Positions 10,981 to 26,259 of a stretch of DNA of 64,000 bases are shown here, in pieces. Position 1 is the stretch's first letter, and every line of letters starts with the position of its first letter. Position numbers and translations under genes: made by a program. Origin of the DNA: Brachyhypopomus gauderio (lineage: Eukaryota; Chordata; Actinopteri; Gymnotiformes; Hypopomidae); the NCBI RefSeq assembly GCF_052324685.1, contig NC_135222.1:4743420-4807419 (forward strand), in the 5' to 3' direction. Below the pieces are notes generated by a model. It searched no databases. It was not told the DNA's origin and saw nothing but the letters and a program-made list of their open reading frames with translations.

Positions 10981-13558
10981 ATAGTGTTTTTTTGTGATCA
11001 ATAGTTTTTATTTTATCTGCATCAAACAACAATCAATATAAGAGGAGGACACAGGGCTGAGGAGTAAATAGAAGAGTGAATCAAGAAACCCCCATTTTAT
11101 CCAAGCCAGCGTTACATCATATCACTATGGTTCATCAATGTACAGAAAAAAACCCCTTTGGTTGGTTGGTTAACACAGTGTGTTAAAGGGGCACTAAAAC
11201 CCAGAAGCCAGACTCTGTACTTCTGTGAGACTGAGTTCATTTAGTTTGAGGATGTGAAGACCTGATCTAAAAGACAAAGATGACAATCTGTACTGCTTTA
11301 CGAGTTCCCCTTTTCTCTTCTTTCTTCTGCTGAGCTTTTGCTCATGAGGGGAACCAGAAGAAAAAAAATACCAAAAAGAGCTCAACAGAGATGAAGGCAG
11401 CGTGGCAGAGTGCTGGACCACGGAGAAGGTGCGTGAGCTTTCTGGCTCTCCTGGGCGATCTCCTAATATGTGTTGTGCATACAGAACGTAACTTGGAACC
11501 ATATAATGAGTCATAATGCAGGTATGAGGGTAGTCTTTACTACAATAACAAAACCTACCTGTGTTGTTCTCTGGACCATGTCTAGATCAATAACAAGGCC
11601 TACACATGTTCTATGGATCATATCTAGATCAATAACAAGGCCGAACATTTCTAGTTCATGCCAGTTAGCAAAAGAAACCCTAAGAAATTCCCTAAGGATT
11701 TAAGTTTCTAGGCTTTATCTAGGGATCTAGGTGTTTTTAAAAAAGACTTATAACAGCAATAACAACAGAAATAATAATAATAATAATAATAATGTGATTA
11801 TTATAACTAATAATGATGATGATAATAATCTTTCATGTTTTCTGTCTAAGTGCCTCTACATAAATGTACTTAAATTGACATCTCAAGCCCAAATCTACAT
11901 CTGGCGTCATCTCCAGCATGGACTCACCTGCTCCTCAGAGCAGTTCTACTTCTGTGCTCTTGAGTGGTTTCCACCGTCACTGTCGCCACCTGTCGCCACC
12001 TGTCCACTGTTTGGCTTCCTCACTAGGGGTTTGGATCGCAATTGTTTAATAAACCTGCTTTGTGACTATGTGTACTGGAACGGCACTACACTACTAAAAT
12101 TCAACTAACTACTACTACCACCACTTATACTAACAAATATTCTTCTGGAGCCGCTATGCATTATAGTCTCCATCAGATCTTCTTTAGCCCGTTTTAGTCA
12201 GCACATCCTCGATATTTATTTACAAAAGATTACAACCAAAACCACCATTTCACTGCTAAACAGACTCAGGAGGTTTTAAATATTTTCCTGGACACAAACT
12301 TTCGAGCAACATGTTCACTGTCATAGTCATGAAATAAGTCAGTATTATAATGAATCAATTGTTGCTTGAGAAATACCATGTGTGTGTGTGTGAGCTGTAA
12401 CTCAGAGCTAGTGTGCGGTGTATTGCTGATGGCGACTGCTGTAGGAACTGCAATTGATCGCTAGTTTAAGTGAGTCATATCTGCTGAGAAACACCCCCAT
12501 CCCCACCTTCCCACCCCTTCATCGCCACTGAAACTTCACTTGCACGTCCCTCTCTCAACACTGAGAAACCACAATTCGCGCGTTTCGTTCCAGCAGCGTT
12601 ATTAGCGCTAGCACGCATCGTCATTATTGTAGGCCTGAAGAAAGAACCATTTAAGATAGATATATTCATGATACATATATGTTTATTATGTGACATGTAT
12701 CATGTAAGTTCTTATAATTTCCCATCTGACCTTTAGTGATATCTAATAATTGTAATAACGTGTCAAGATGATGTGAGAACATCGTTACACCCCCCAACTG
12801 CCCCCCCTCCCCCACCCCCCCCCCCCCCTCCTAGTGGTGAGTCTGACACAATAATGAAATGAAGAAAGTCAAAAAAGATAATTTATTCATTGGATTTTAA
12901 AAATTTAATTGTATTTATTTCTCAGAACAGGCATATGCAACCACTGCATTTTGGAGAATTGGGAACGTTAAAAAATGAAGGCTCAGAAGCAAAACAGGCA
13001 TCTGTGTTCACTGTTCACTCAGACCTGCATATGAGCAGACCATTTAGCCATAAAAGGAGGAAGTAGCGACGAGGAAGTAGCCAGCAGTGCTTGTGGTGAT
13101 TAATTGTTATTTCCTAGCCTAGATTTTATTATTAGCTTACCAAAGGTGCCAAAAGCAGTTCTTGTAAAATGTCTCAAATGATCATAATGTCACAGGGACG
13201 ATGTGCCAATGGTTGTTTATTTTGGAGGCAAATTTGGAGAATAAACAAGATGTTTGACAACCGACGCCAATTTGATACAGTAAAGAGCATGACGTGTACT
13301 ATGACTTTAGTCTAAAACATACTCTGTGGTGAGTGTGTGAGACTCCACATGAATATGCTAAACTTGTAGAAGGTGATTAATTTTGATAAAAGAAAATACA
13401 TGTTTCCAGTATGTGTTGAAAACATTCTGTGATGCCAGCATTTATATCCATAAAAATGGTCAAATTGTGTTACATAATCATTCACAGTGGTAGATTTAGT
13501 AAGGATCTGGAAATCTACACTTAATCTGTCAGTTGTACTGATTACTGACCAAGACACT

Positions 13559-13564
<6 letters not shown>
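10981..13564. other. Intergenic spacer between lingo3 and the first NFIL3-like gene
   Basis: No gene is supportable. The spacer holds a short (AAT)n tract near 11771-11795, an imperfect repeat of a TCTAGATCAATAACAAGGCC-like segment at about 11575-11645, and an interrupted C-rich run at 12790-12831. Open frames near 11200-12100 are low-complexity or match nothing I recognise. On the minus strand the part above about 13200 may be 3' UTR of the NFIL3-like gene. Confidence 0.45.
12790..12831. repeat. Interrupted poly-C tract
   Basis: About 40 bp made almost wholly of C with single A, G or T interruptions. The longest pure run is about 14. Confidence 0.85.
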
Positions 13565-13638
<74 letters not shown>

Positions 13639-13665
13639 ACACACACGTGCACACACACACACACA

Positions 13666-13723
<58 letters not shown>
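13565..13723. repeat. (CA)n microsatellite, about 160 bp
   Basis: Nearly perfect CA dinucleotide repeat with two internal CGTG interruptions. On the minus strand it reads as (TG)n. It falls 0.4-0.5 kb downstream of the NFIL3-like stop at 14097, so it may be transcribed in that gene's 3' UTR. Confidence 0.95.
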
Positions 13724-13726
<3 letters not shown>

Positions 13727-14096
13727 GCAAATTCAAGACATTTCTGAGAAGGGAATCTAAGAATGCAACTGTCCATGCACACACTGTGTAGATTGCTGTA
13801 TGGTAAACCAGCAGACTTCACAAGCACTGCAAAAAAACAGTGATTACACTAGTCATTACTGTCCAAGTCTGGAAACGTCATTATGCAATAGTGGGTAGAT
13901 TGGTGATTGGGTTGCAGCAGTTTTGATAACATTTGACCTTGGCTGACACTGATGCTGGTATAACCGTGGCAAAAAGAATGCAAAGTCTTTTCACATAGGC
14001 ATGCGATCACAATGTTCGAACAATCATAACAATCATACAGCCCCATACAGTTTAACGATCATACAGCCCCGTGTCACCATTTTGATCATGCTGGTG

Positions 14097-14876
14097 TTAG
14101 TCAGATACGCATATGGGTTGCGGGGACGTGGTTGTGGTGCTGGCATATTTGTTCTCTGCTGCTTTGTGGTTCTTCAGCCTTAGCTTGTGAGGCAGAGAGG
14201 CATTGCCATTGGCGGGCACCTGCTGCTCACCCTCCTCGTCCGACGTGGACCTGTGAATCCCCGTCTTTAGCTGCGTGAGATCCAACCGGGAAGCGGCCAG
14301 TGGTGAGAAGACCGGGCCGGGGAGCACGGACGCCGTCGAGGAAGAAAGGAGACCTGGGACGTCCAGAGGGTAAGGACAGCCCCTACTGGTTGGGAAGGAG
14401 TGTGTGGGGGCGAAACCTGAGGAGGGGTGTGTGGCTATGGCCAGTGGTGATCGCTGACATCCAGGCAGATGAGGAGGCTCCTGAGCCCTTTTCTCCCAGT
14501 AGCGCTCTCTGTCTATGTGAGGGCTTGCTGTGTATGGGGCGTAGGGGTGTATTTGTAGGAAGCTCCTCTGGTGCGCACCGTAAGGAGAACTGGGGCTTAG
14601 GAGACCGTAGCGGAGCTTCAGGCTCAACAGCTCGGCTCGGAGAGCCGCGTTCTCCTCGCACAGAGCCACCAGCCTCGTCTCCAGCATGTAGTCGTTCACC
14701 CGCCGCTTCTCACGCGAGCGCTTGGCCGCCTCGTTGTTCTTGCGGCGCTTTTCCCAATAAGAGGCGTCCTTCTTCTCTTCCGGGGTGAACTCGCGTTTGC
14801 GACGAAGGCCTCGGAGAAATGGCTCCTCGGACTCCCCCTCGGACTCCTGCCTGAACCGCGAGAACGCTGACTGCAT
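14097..14876 (-). CDS. NFIL3/E4BP4-like bZIP transcriptional repressor (first of tandem pair)
   Basis: A 259-residue basic leucine-zipper protein of the NFIL3 (E4BP4) family, nuclear repressors that bind D-box sites of the TTAYGTAA type and oppose PAR-bZIP activators in circadian and immune control. The family signature is intact: [20 protein letters not shown], then the basic region [13 protein letters not shown] (about 47-60), then a zipper with [24 protein letters not shown] (about 69-93). The C-terminal PHKLRLK patch, shared with NFIL3, is kept. It is much shorter than human NFIL3 (462 aa). The open frame runs 48 bp further upstream with no ATG before a stop, so I start at the ATG at 14876 (A at -3). 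The coding region is one exon, as in NFIL3. Which teleost nfil3 paralogue this is cannot be decided here. Confidence 0.88.
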   Translation of the reverse strand: MQSAFSRFRQESEGESEEPFLRGLRRKREFTPEEKKDASYWEKRRKNNEAAKRSREKRRVNDYMLETRLVALCEENAALRAELLSLKLRYGLLSPSSPYGAHQRSFLQIHPYAPYTASPHIDRERYWEKRAQEPPHLPGCQRSPLAIATHPSSGFAPTHSFPTSRGCPYPLDVPGLLSSSTASVLPGPVFSPLAASRLDLTQLKTGIHRSTSDEEGEQQVPANGNASLPHKLRLKNHKAAENKYASTTTTSPQPICVSD

Positions 14877-14924
14877 CCTCTCCCGGACGCGGCCGCAGAG
14901 CGGTGGGCTGATCGTATAGCTCAA

Positions 14925-17900
14925 AGCTCTCAGTTATGCCGCCTGCTCAGTCACCGTGTAAACTCTTCCACCTAGAAGAACCGGACACATAAGATGACAA
15001 AACCATGAGAATTTGAAGCAGGCGTTAACTACACAAGGACCTGTGGTCCCACGTACTGTAAAATATAAAAATCATTCTAAGGAGTCCAGCACTCTTCTCA
15101 TCTCATCTTCTCTTCTTCACCATCTGCTTTAATTTTGGCCTGTGACCATTTCCTATCTTGAGCCTCAGAAGCTTTGCTTTCATAAGGTTATGTATGATTA
15201 CTTTCCTGTAATGATCTTTCATGAGTGACAGAGGCGTAATGAAGAAAGGAAATTCCCCTTGTGGTTGTGACAAAGCCTCTAACAACTCATCTTACAGCTT
15301 ACTCTGTGAACTCAGGTAACAAGAGAATAGCTAATATGGCTTGTATAGTTCATTGGTTTATTGCTGTTCTATGCTAAGAAATAGGAATAATAATGACAAT
15401 TGCAGTAGTCATGGTAATGAGAAAAGACAATTGTAATCGTTTTCTGAGCTAACTGAAAAGATGGGGAAAATGACTAGTTTTATAGTGCATTTAATGATGC
15501 TATAATAATTTACAGGTTATAAGTCATTGTTGACACTTTAACATAAATATTGACACAGTTTGAGTTTATGTTTCCACAGCTTTGTCAAATAGAGATTATG
15601 TGGGCCACATACATATTTGTGGAAATGTCTGTGGCCCCAACATTAGATTAGACACCAGAGCCAGGGCATACTGAATCACATACATGGAAAAATCAGCGAA
15701 TCAGCTAATAAACTCTGAACAATTAAAGAAGCTAGTCTTTTGGTAGCTTCCTTCCATTCTGATATCATTGCCACATTGTAGCCTTTCTCAAAACTTGAAC
15801 TTAAGAGGAACTTATCTATTTTCCTGTTTCACTATATAGATAGCAATTAGTAGAGCTCTGTTGTCTTAATTTTTTGTGAAATTAACACCAGGCCTGGCTT
15901 GATTACAATTAACTGACATAAATTCAGTAGAGGTTAAAGAGATCAAGACACAAGTTTTAGAACAAGACTTATAGTAACCATTTGTTAATGGAAGCTCTTT
16001 GAGTTGGTCAGTTAATCCTTCATCCCACAAAAAACCCCCACCTTCACGCCCCCCACATTCTCATTCTGGCACTTCGTATGTGACCGTGTCCACTCTTATG
16101 GTTTGTGAAGTGCCTCTGCATGTGCTGGCTAACCACTTCCTCCACCCTTCCCCCTCATCTATCATGCACCGACTCACAGGAGATGGATGTGAGCCAACAG
16201 TACAGCATGAGCGCCAGTCGAATGAAGCTCACCTGAAGGTTCACCACACAAACGGATGAGATGGATACTCAGGCCAAGCCCAAAGCCACTCAAGCTTTCC
16301 GTCGTTGTTTGATTGAAAGACGAGTCAAAAGAAGCCAATCTAGAGGAGATAGGGACACAGTAAACTTACACAAAACCACAGCAATGAGAGAAGCTACACA
16401 GAACAGCACTGGAAAGCTAACATATAGTGTCAAATTATGCTGATTTACTATTTATGACAAAAGGCACCAATACTGCCAAACATAAGAAAGAGATATTACT
16501 GTATGAACACTGACTATATCATGGTACAAAATTCATGGAGAAATATGTAGTGCTATAAAGTGTTATAACATGATTGTGAGAACTGCATTGTGATTATACT
16601 GTATTAACCCAAAATGTTTTATTTCAGGTGACCCATAGTGTCTCTTACTGATGCCAAATATTCACTACAGGCAATGTTCGCTGATGGAGTACCACATGGA
16701 TATATGTTAGAATCATTGTTATTTGCATTATGTAACAGTGTTTTCACTGTGTTTGCTGAAATATATACAGTATATTGATCTTTACTCTTAACCATTTAAT
16801 ATTCAGGAATGTTAGAACTGTGAGACTTCCAAATTGCCAACTCTGACATTCTGGACGGATATCAAAATTCAGAAAATGCTTCCAGCCGGTAGTTCCTGGA
16901 AATTAGTTGTTTCAATAAGGATTCCCTCACAATAGGAATTCATTTTAAACATGACACTGACATGATTACCATGACTGACATGATTGCACATGACTGATGA
17001 CTGAGTTATTATTACATACACTTAAAGTGTATTATATACACTTTAAATTACATAACTAATTTAAATATAATAATACATAAACAATATACACTTGAAGTGA
17101 GAAATCATTCTTTGGTCTGACAGGAAGTGTTTCTGTTGGAGCATGGTGATATCAGGAAGTGTTTCTGTTGGAGCATGGTGATATAGAATGGTTATGGTTA
17201 CAGTTCATCCCATGGTGCATTAAATAAGCCTTACATTATCCTCAGGAAATGACTGCCCAGAAAACTGCTGATCTTTACTCCATTTGAATGGAGATGGAGT
17301 TGAGAGTAAAGGTTTGGCAGGTTCAGGAGACTGTGTTTCTACTGAGAACTCTATGCTTTGGGAATACTACGCTCAGCGTATTTCTGCCTGACTTCGTCTT
17401 CTGTGACCATGAGCGCTCTCCATTTCAATATTGTTTTTTCCCCCATCTTAGACAGTCAAAGTCTTCTTGGTGAAACCGTGATCAGTGAGAGTGCACGGCA
17501 CACACCTTAAGCAAAGGCATCACATTTGTTCGAGATGTTTTCCCTTTTTCTGATGTTCCTCGCTCACCCATATTCGGTTGTGATAAACCTGCACGCGTAT
17601 CAAAGACATTTGCTTTGGTGCTAATGGATCATACACACAGAGACTGCATGATTGTAGTTGTGCATGAGCTGTTTTATTGGAACTTGAACGTATAAAGTTT
17701 CCAGTAAACTTTTTACACTACTAACGAGTATGAAATGAAAGTGCATGTCAATCAGACAGTGACCCATCTGGCATTACACAGCAGACATATGCACTTTCCA
17801 TTCTGCCCTGAGCAAACGAACACCGCAGACGCCCTCAGCATGGAGAGCTGGTAAAAATCATGTAGCCCCTGACATCATATGAAGTGCAGTAATAATCTAA

Positions 17901-19830
17901 GCTGATATGGTCCTAACCGCTCTTCCATAACATCTAATGATAAATGTGATGATGTGCTTCTTGCTTCACGTTTCACACCACAACTTTTATTTTGTTGTGC
18001 ATTATTGTGCCACACCACTCACCAGTTGAGTGAGCAAAAAGGGTTTGAGAAGATGTCGAAGTAGGACACAGGCAAGACCACCAGTTAAAAATACTTGCAC
18101 GTTTACTCTACTGTTGTACATCACTGCTTCCACCACTCAGGATCAGCCTATAAACCAACTCTTCCTAATTGTCTTTCATGTCATTTCCCTTCCAATACCT
18201 ACAGGTTAACAAACGAAGGGCCATAACGGTCTAGTAATTTCTGACAGCTTCTTGAACAGTTATTCGATGAGTTGCACCAGCGTGGCTTTGGGAGCTCAAG
18301 AGCTGCTGTGGTGACACCGAACAAATCGATTTTCGCTTTTTGGTTTTGCCCATGTTGAGCACGGAGGGCCGCGGATCAGGCGACAAGATGGAGACTTCCT
18401 GGAGCGAGCTCTCCTGAGGCTCTCTGAGAGCCACACCTGCTGCATATTAACTGTCTAATTTTAGATGCTGCTTTTCAGTAACAAACTCCCCATAAACTTC
18501 TTCTTTTTGCCACATAGAGCTGTTTCTTTTACCACAGGGCACCTGGTCTTTCGTTAAAAGGTTTTGTGTTGTTGAACAGACAACAAAATCTAGTGGCTAG
18601 AGCAGCTGGTGTTTTCTTCCCTTGAAAGTGTGTGTTAGTAGGACTAATTGAGTAGTATTTATTGACCATCGGGTTGTACATATGGGTAATTTTTTGGCTG
18701 TGTTTTGGCTTCGTTGTTCAGGTTAAAGCTTTTGAGCTTCGTCCCTGTACTATATTTCACATATTATCATGACTATCTCTAATCACTCAGCCTGTAAATA
18801 TGCCTACTTACCAGCGGAAAAAATCTACACCTGTCTTTTAACAAAGCGAAACTCGCTCTAGAGGGGTATAGTCCTAACAGGCAAATTTAGAGTAAAAATA
18901 CATCACTTTAAAAAAATGTAGAAGAGCACAAAGTTTCAAGAGTCCAAGTACAATTCACTTTACAGCCTATGTGTACACAATTGTTGCAATAATTATTATT
19001 ACTTTAATGCAAAAGCTATTATTGCTATAAACTTATGAAGCTTACGAAGGCTTATGAATTTGATTGGTGTGATTTTTTTTGTATTAATTTGATTTGGTGT
19101 GTGTAGAATGTTTGCTCTAGCTCTTGCAGAAGTAAAAGTGATGTGTTTTACATTAGTAGTGGTATATACAGAGTGTACTTCAGGGGCAAATCTGAGGCTG
19201 CAATGGATTTTCCTTTTGATTTCCTGTTAAAAATACTATTATCTCTGAAGATGATTGATGTGATAGAAGCAAGCTGAGGGAATACACTATTCTGCCCAAA
19301 GATCTTTGGTCAAATACACCTCCAAATGTGTCCACAAAATAAAAGTGTGTGTTTATCACTTGTTACAATAGTGTATCGCTTAACTGCTCTACTGAATCGA
19401 GTTCACATTGCATAAAATCAGCAAAGTATAGCATGAAATCAATTTACTGTCCAACTTTTGTTTAGAATTGGCATCAGAACATCAGAAAAAAAAGATTTTG
19501 GAGTCCTACCTTTCATTCACAGAAGCTCGCTGGGTGGTCAAACACTGGCATTAGCGGTAACATTCAATGTCTCTTAATGCCAGACCCTCCACCCCCTTCA
19601 AGCGAGCGAGAGAAATGAATGTCTCACCTGACACTGCGTTAGTCAGGTGGTCTGCCTGCTAGAAGGTGTCGCTTTTTGGTGTTATTATTGCCGTGTGACT
19701 GAATCTGCCTGTCTGCCTCATACACGGAGGCACTCTGCCCACAAGCCCCTCTACCACTAAACTTCTCCTATACACTCAGATCAAAGGTCTGCACTGTGGT
19801 GCGCCTGTTTCTGTGTGTGTTTGTGAGATG
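14925..19830. other. Spacer between the two NFIL3-like genes, part 1 (includes first gene's leader)
   Basis: No protein gene is supportable. The proximal part (14925-15100) should contain the 5' UTR or promoter of the NFIL3-like gene on the minus strand. The rest is AT-rich unique DNA with a 32-bp tandem duplication at 17121-17184 and no recognised transposon. Confidence 0.45.
17121..17184. repeat. Tandem duplication of a 32-bp unit
   Basis: Two head-to-tail, essentially identical 32-bp copies, each beginning CAGGAAGTGTTTCTG. Each copy carries an ETS-like GGAAGTG core. It looks like a recent local slippage duplication. Confidence 0.85.
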
Positions 19831-19834
19831 TACG

Positions 19835-19835
<1 letters not shown>

Positions 19836-19869
<34 letters not shown>
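19836..19869. repeat. (GT)n microsatellite
   Basis: Pure GT repeat of about 34 bp, followed by degenerate TGTTTGTG/TCTGTG units to about 19898. Confidence 0.9.
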
Positions 19870-22480
<2,611 letters not shown>

Positions 22481-22720
22481 ATATAAAGGGAATAAAAATA
22501 AAGGGAACACTTAAACAACACAATAACTCCAAGTCATCCACACTTCGTGTTCAGATAGGAAGCAACATTGATTGTGAATCAATTTCATCTGCTCTTGTGC
22601 AAATGGAACAGACAACAGGTAGAAATGAGAGATTTTCAACTGATTTCAAAGATTTTTATTAATTGAGATCTAGGATTTGTTATTTTAGTGTTCCCTTTAT
22701 TTTATTTTTTGAGCAGTGTA
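22481..22720. mobile_element. Internally deleted Tc1/mariner-like element (MITE remnant)
   Basis: The left part contains AATAAAGGGAACACTTAAAC and a segment resembling the 5' subterminal region of a widespread fish Tc1-like transposon (...CAAATGGAACAGACAACAGG...). It jumps directly to the matching right terminus, GTGTTCCCTTTATT...GAGCAGTG, followed by a TA dinucleotide at 22719-22720. The two ends are inverted copies of AATAAAGGGAACAC. No transposase remains. The outermost left terminal bases are degraded, so the left border is approximate. Confidence 0.75.
22655..22706 (-). terminator. Cluster of minus-strand AATAAA hexamers, candidate poly(A) signals of the second NFIL3-like gene
   Basis: On the minus strand, AATAAA occurs at 22701-22706, 22696-22701 and 22655-22660. 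I find no AATAAA or ATTAAA on that strand between the stop codon at 23105 and these sites. They lie in the right terminal region of the Tc1-like remnant, and would give a 3' UTR of about 0.4 kb. Confidence 0.45.
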
Positions 22721-22721
22721 C

Positions 22722-22775
<54 letters not shown>

Positions 22776-22792
22776 ACACACACACACACACA
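22721..22792. repeat. Compound (TA)n(CA)n microsatellite
   Basis: A (TA)n stretch runs into (CA)n, with one CGTG interruption, immediately beside the right end of the Tc1-like remnant. Confidence 0.9.
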
Positions 22793-23104
22793 AACCTGTC
22801 ATGGTTTTGCCACAAAATTGTACTTCCATTGAAAACAACAGGCAGGTTTATATGTAACACTCTTATGGTAGGATTTAAATACCATTATGCAGCAAATATT
22901 CAAATATAACTTTCAGTATTTTTCTGTCTAGAAAATCCTTGCATTTTACTTCATCTGGATGATTAACCTGTGACCACATTTCTCGTCTGTCCATTTATAC
23001 TGACGGACAAGAATCTCTTGTTCACGTTTGTGTGGTTCCACACTGACCTTGTCGTCATCTTTCTCTTGTACTTTAAAAGCAATTCTAGCTTTTCTCTAAA
23101 CATT

Positions 23105-24136
23105 TTAGGAGCCATCTGGACTTAGATACCTTCTCATCTGGGAGATTTCGGCGGAGAGCATCCTGAACTTGTTGTTGAAGTTCCAGATGGAGCCAATGCC
23201 AGGGTTAGATTGGCCAGCATCTTTGACGGGAAGGGGACGGGGCGGCGGCCAGCAGGGGCGTAGGGGTGATGGGCGTACACATGGCGCCCCCCACTGAACC
23301 AGGAGTTTGCTGCGCTGGCTGCTTGGAGGGCTAACGCCAGTCAGCAGGCAGTTTTGTCCAGACGGAGCACCGAGGTCTTCCGCAGGCGGAGGTGAGGTCT
23401 GAGTCGATTCTTGCTCTCTGCCTGGGTCATCGCTGGAGGAGACCTGCTGGAGGGCTGCTGAATCTACCTGCTTGCATGCCTTTTCCAACTGGTCCGAGCT
23501 CAGCGAACGTGGGAGAGCAGGCCCGTAGTTCTGGAAGCTCCTCAGGTGTGAGAATAGCTGAGGTGAGCTTGTTGAGGGGATAGAAGAACAGGGACCCAGC
23601 TGGGGCAGGTGTGGGCACCAGTCCTGACAGCAGTCTGCAGGCATCAGACCAGCATTGAGCCCCCAGAGAGAGGACTGCAGGTGGGCCGGTGTGGGACAGT
23701 GAACAGGAGTGTCTGGACGAACGCAGTGACCCGCGGAAGCCCCCTGGCCTAACCCCATGTAGAACTGGCTCAAGCTTAGGACTTCAGCCCGCAGCTGCGT
23801 GTTCTCCTCACTCAGGGCCAGCAGATGGCCCTCCAACATGAGGTCGTTAAGGCGGCGTTTCTCACGCGAGCGCTTGGCCGCCTCGTTGTTCTTGCGCCGC
23901 TTGTCCCAGTATGAGGCGTCCTTCTTATCAGCTGGGATCATCTCACGCTTGCGCCGCCTGCTGGGCACCACGGAGCGGCGGTAGGCTTGGAATAGCCGCA
24001 GCCTCCCAGCCAGCAGAGACGGGCTGGCCACGGGCACCAGACCCCTTGAGCCCACGGGTCCATCCTCCTCACACTCTGCCCTGGATGAGGGCGTGCACAC
24101 GTCCGGGGTACGGGCAGAACTGCTTGTAGTCGACAT
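23105..24136 (-). CDS. NFIL3/E4BP4-like bZIP transcriptional repressor (second of tandem pair)
   Basis: A 343-residue NFIL3-family protein. The family core [20 protein letters not shown] leads into basic region [13 protein letters not shown] (about 83-95) and a leucine zipper ([20 protein letters not shown]..., about 96-125). The long Pro/Ser-rich C-terminal part resembles repression regions of the family but has no recognisable domain. The start ATG at 24134-24136 lies 4 bp inside an exon whose acceptor (CTCTCTATCCTGTGCAG) is unmistakable, so an upstream non-coding exon is expected. Same orientation as the neighbour 8 kb away, with the same bZIP core but a very different length and C-terminus. 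This suggests an old tandem duplication. The exact teleost paralogue number cannot be given. Confidence 0.88.
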   Translation of the reverse strand: MSTTSSSARTPDVCTPSSRAECEEDGPVGSRGLVPVASPSLLAGRLRLFQAYRRSVVPSRRRKREMIPADKKDASYWDKRRKNNEAAKRSREKRRLNDLMLEGHLLALSEENTQLRAEVLSLSQFYMGLGQGASAGHCVRPDTPVHCPTPAHLQSSLWGLNAGLMPADCCQDWCPHLPQLGPCSSIPSTSSPQLFSHLRSFQNYGPALPRSLSSDQLEKACKQVDSAALQQVSSSDDPGREQESTQTSPPPAEDLGAPSGQNCLLTGVSPPSSQRSKLLVQWGAPCVRPSPLRPCWPPPRPLPVKDAGQSNPGIGSIWNFNNKFRMLSAEISQMRRYLSPDGS

Positions 24137-24846
24137 AGCCCTGCACAGGATAGAGAGGTCGGTGGTCGTTATGCCTCATAGCTAAAGGAAATACGCTATT
24201 TTTAGCAGTACACCCTTTAAGGACCTGCAATTGCAGTGGAGTGAAATTAAAAACCACAATGGTTTCATATATGATGAGAGCTGATATTGATAATTGTAGC
24301 GTATAATATGGCTGTATTTGTGATAGCTGTTTATGGTGTGAGAAGGGACGTTTTTTCTTGTTTATGAGATGAACAAATCGATTTTATATACATTTAATTA
24401 TCTTATAAACGTATGTCTAGCTAGCTTCATATTGCTTGATGTTTGTTTGAATTGTGAAAAATGGTGTTGCACAAAACAATAAATTACACATTTTTAAAGC
24501 AAACTAAAATCAGCTCCACAATTTTAACTATCGCTTGTCACAAACAGAAACACCAACAGTCAACCTTTTATAAATTGATTTTAAAAAGTCGTTCGTCGTT
24601 TATTCCCATGAACTTTACTTGCTTAGCTATAAAATTCCATTTATTGTACAGGATTAACAAGAAACAAACATGAATCTGGAAAAATCAAACGTCAAAATGT
24701 CTTTAACGAAGCTTATTACTTAAATGTAGAATAAGTTATTTCATTTAAAACGTTGTAATCTTATAAATGCTTTTTAATGTTTCATTTCCATGTATGCTTA
24801 AAATCAATGCATGAGTGTAGAGATAACGTGAATGTGTCGGGTTTAC

Positions 24847-24910
24847 CTTAAGATGCTGTCCTGAAGTGCTGAGAATTATGAATGGACCCACACACGACTT
24901 GAAATTAACT
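24847..24910 (-). other. Candidate non-coding first exon of the second NFIL3-like gene
   Basis: On the minus strand ...CATCTTAAG is followed by GTAAAC at 24846-24841, a usable donor. It lies 0.7 kb upstream of the strong acceptor at 24141-24142 that precedes the start codon. NFIL3 genes have a non-coding first exon. The 5' limit given is arbitrary. Confidence 0.35.
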
Positions 24911-25848
24911 CTCTGCAAAAAAAGTCAGATCTGAAGACACGAGTCTTCACAGCCAATGGAAGTCAAGCGAATATCAGAAATGCGTGCAGTAATGCACCTT
25001 AAACATTTACACCCTTGTACCTGAATGGTACAGAGCTAACGTTTGGGTAGAGGGTACCTCTTCCTCCCACATTGGTTTGCTTGGGCGGAAATTTTATGTC
25101 GTATGTACATTTTTTACTTTTTCGTGAGCCTTTATGACTCACTAACTGTCCTGCTCGCCCTACTTAAAACAATCTGCGGCTAAAGCAGATTAATTGCATA
25201 AAATGTATATTTACCATGTATCTCGTGTCAATCATTGCTATATAGTTTGTCTTAGGTCCACTCTGGAACAAGGGGTTGAAAGCTGAAATGCTGAATGAAA
25301 CACTGTATTGTAGACTATTGACAAACCATCCGTAACACAGCGAAATGAAAGTCCTAAACCAGGACACCCCCCCCCCCCCCCCAGACTAAACTTATGTGAC
25401 TCTTCCTTGATAACCTTTTCTTATGGAGATTTTACGACGAATGGGATGTTAGTGAATCTTGCACCTGCTTCAGTATTGACCAGTGTTTGTAATTTCACAG
25501 CATTTTACCACAATGTTGTCTGAGGGTTTAAACAGGTGAACAGGTGTGAGAAATGGGCCACACGTTATTTCTACAGTAAAGCACAGTGTGTTCTTGTGGT
25601 AATTATGGGAGAATCCTAACAACAGAGTGTAAGTGGTATGTTGCATCCCCACTTAACTGTTGCTGGTGTGGTTTTTGTGTGTGTGTGTTTTGTTAGAGGG
25701 GTGAGGGGGTAGACAGTGACTCATCAAACAGGTCTGTGATTTTTCCCCCATCGCCATCAGTGACTCACTGCACCACAAAACTCCTCAGAACTCAAAACGT
25801 TGTACCTTGGAACCTAACCCAAAATTGTGGTTACATTGTCGATCAGAC

Positions 25849-25849
<1 letters not shown>
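24911..25849. other. Promoter-proximal flank of the second NFIL3-like gene
   Basis: Non-coding. It should include the minus-strand promoter near 24900-25100. It contains a poly-C run at 25367-25382 and ends at a CA microsatellite. I see no decisive TATA or regulatory motif. Confidence 0.35.
25367..25382. repeat. Poly-C homopolymer, 16 bp
   Basis: Uninterrupted run of 16 C. Confidence 0.9.

Positions 25850-25935
<86 letters not shown>
25850..25935. repeat. (CA)n microsatellite, about 86 bp
   Basis: Pure CA repeat. Confidence 0.95.
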
Positions 25936-25938
<3 letters not shown>

Positions 25939-26259
25939 CATCAGTAAGTAAGATTTCTACAGTCAGACTTGGCATTTTCACCTCACCCTGTGTTCAGTGA
26001 TTGCTCTTATGTGTGTCCACATGTAGATGACTAAGAGAGTGAGAGACTGCTTCCAGAGACAGTCTTGCAAATGCCTTTTCACCCAAGTATAAAATGAGGC
26101 ACACGACTGTGTACTGTAACACCAGTCACACTATGTTTCATTTTCAAGTCAATAGAAACCACTTCCTGTCTTTTAACTCTCACAAGTCTTTCTTTTTTGA
26201 CCTCATTTAGTGTGGTCCCTATCCTACTTTTCTTTTTCCACAGAACAGAAAACAGCATG
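25936..26259. other. Spacer between microsatellite and minisatellite
   Basis: Unique AT-rich DNA in which I see nothing recognisable. Confidence 0.35.

Noticed and set aside
13312..13827. Open frames rich in VCVCVC or THTHTH
   Set aside because: Products of the CA microsatellite, as are similar frames at the CA/TG tracts near 25850, 40161, 47164 and 50634.
14300..14788. Plus-strand frame of 162 codons
   Set aside because: Antisense shadow of the NFIL3-like bZIP gene.
14877..14924. Sixteen extra codons in frame upstream of the first NFIL3-like ATG
   Set aside because: No ATG is present before an upstream stop. A non-ATG start is not needed because a good ATG exists at 14876. A spliced-in leader could still use them.
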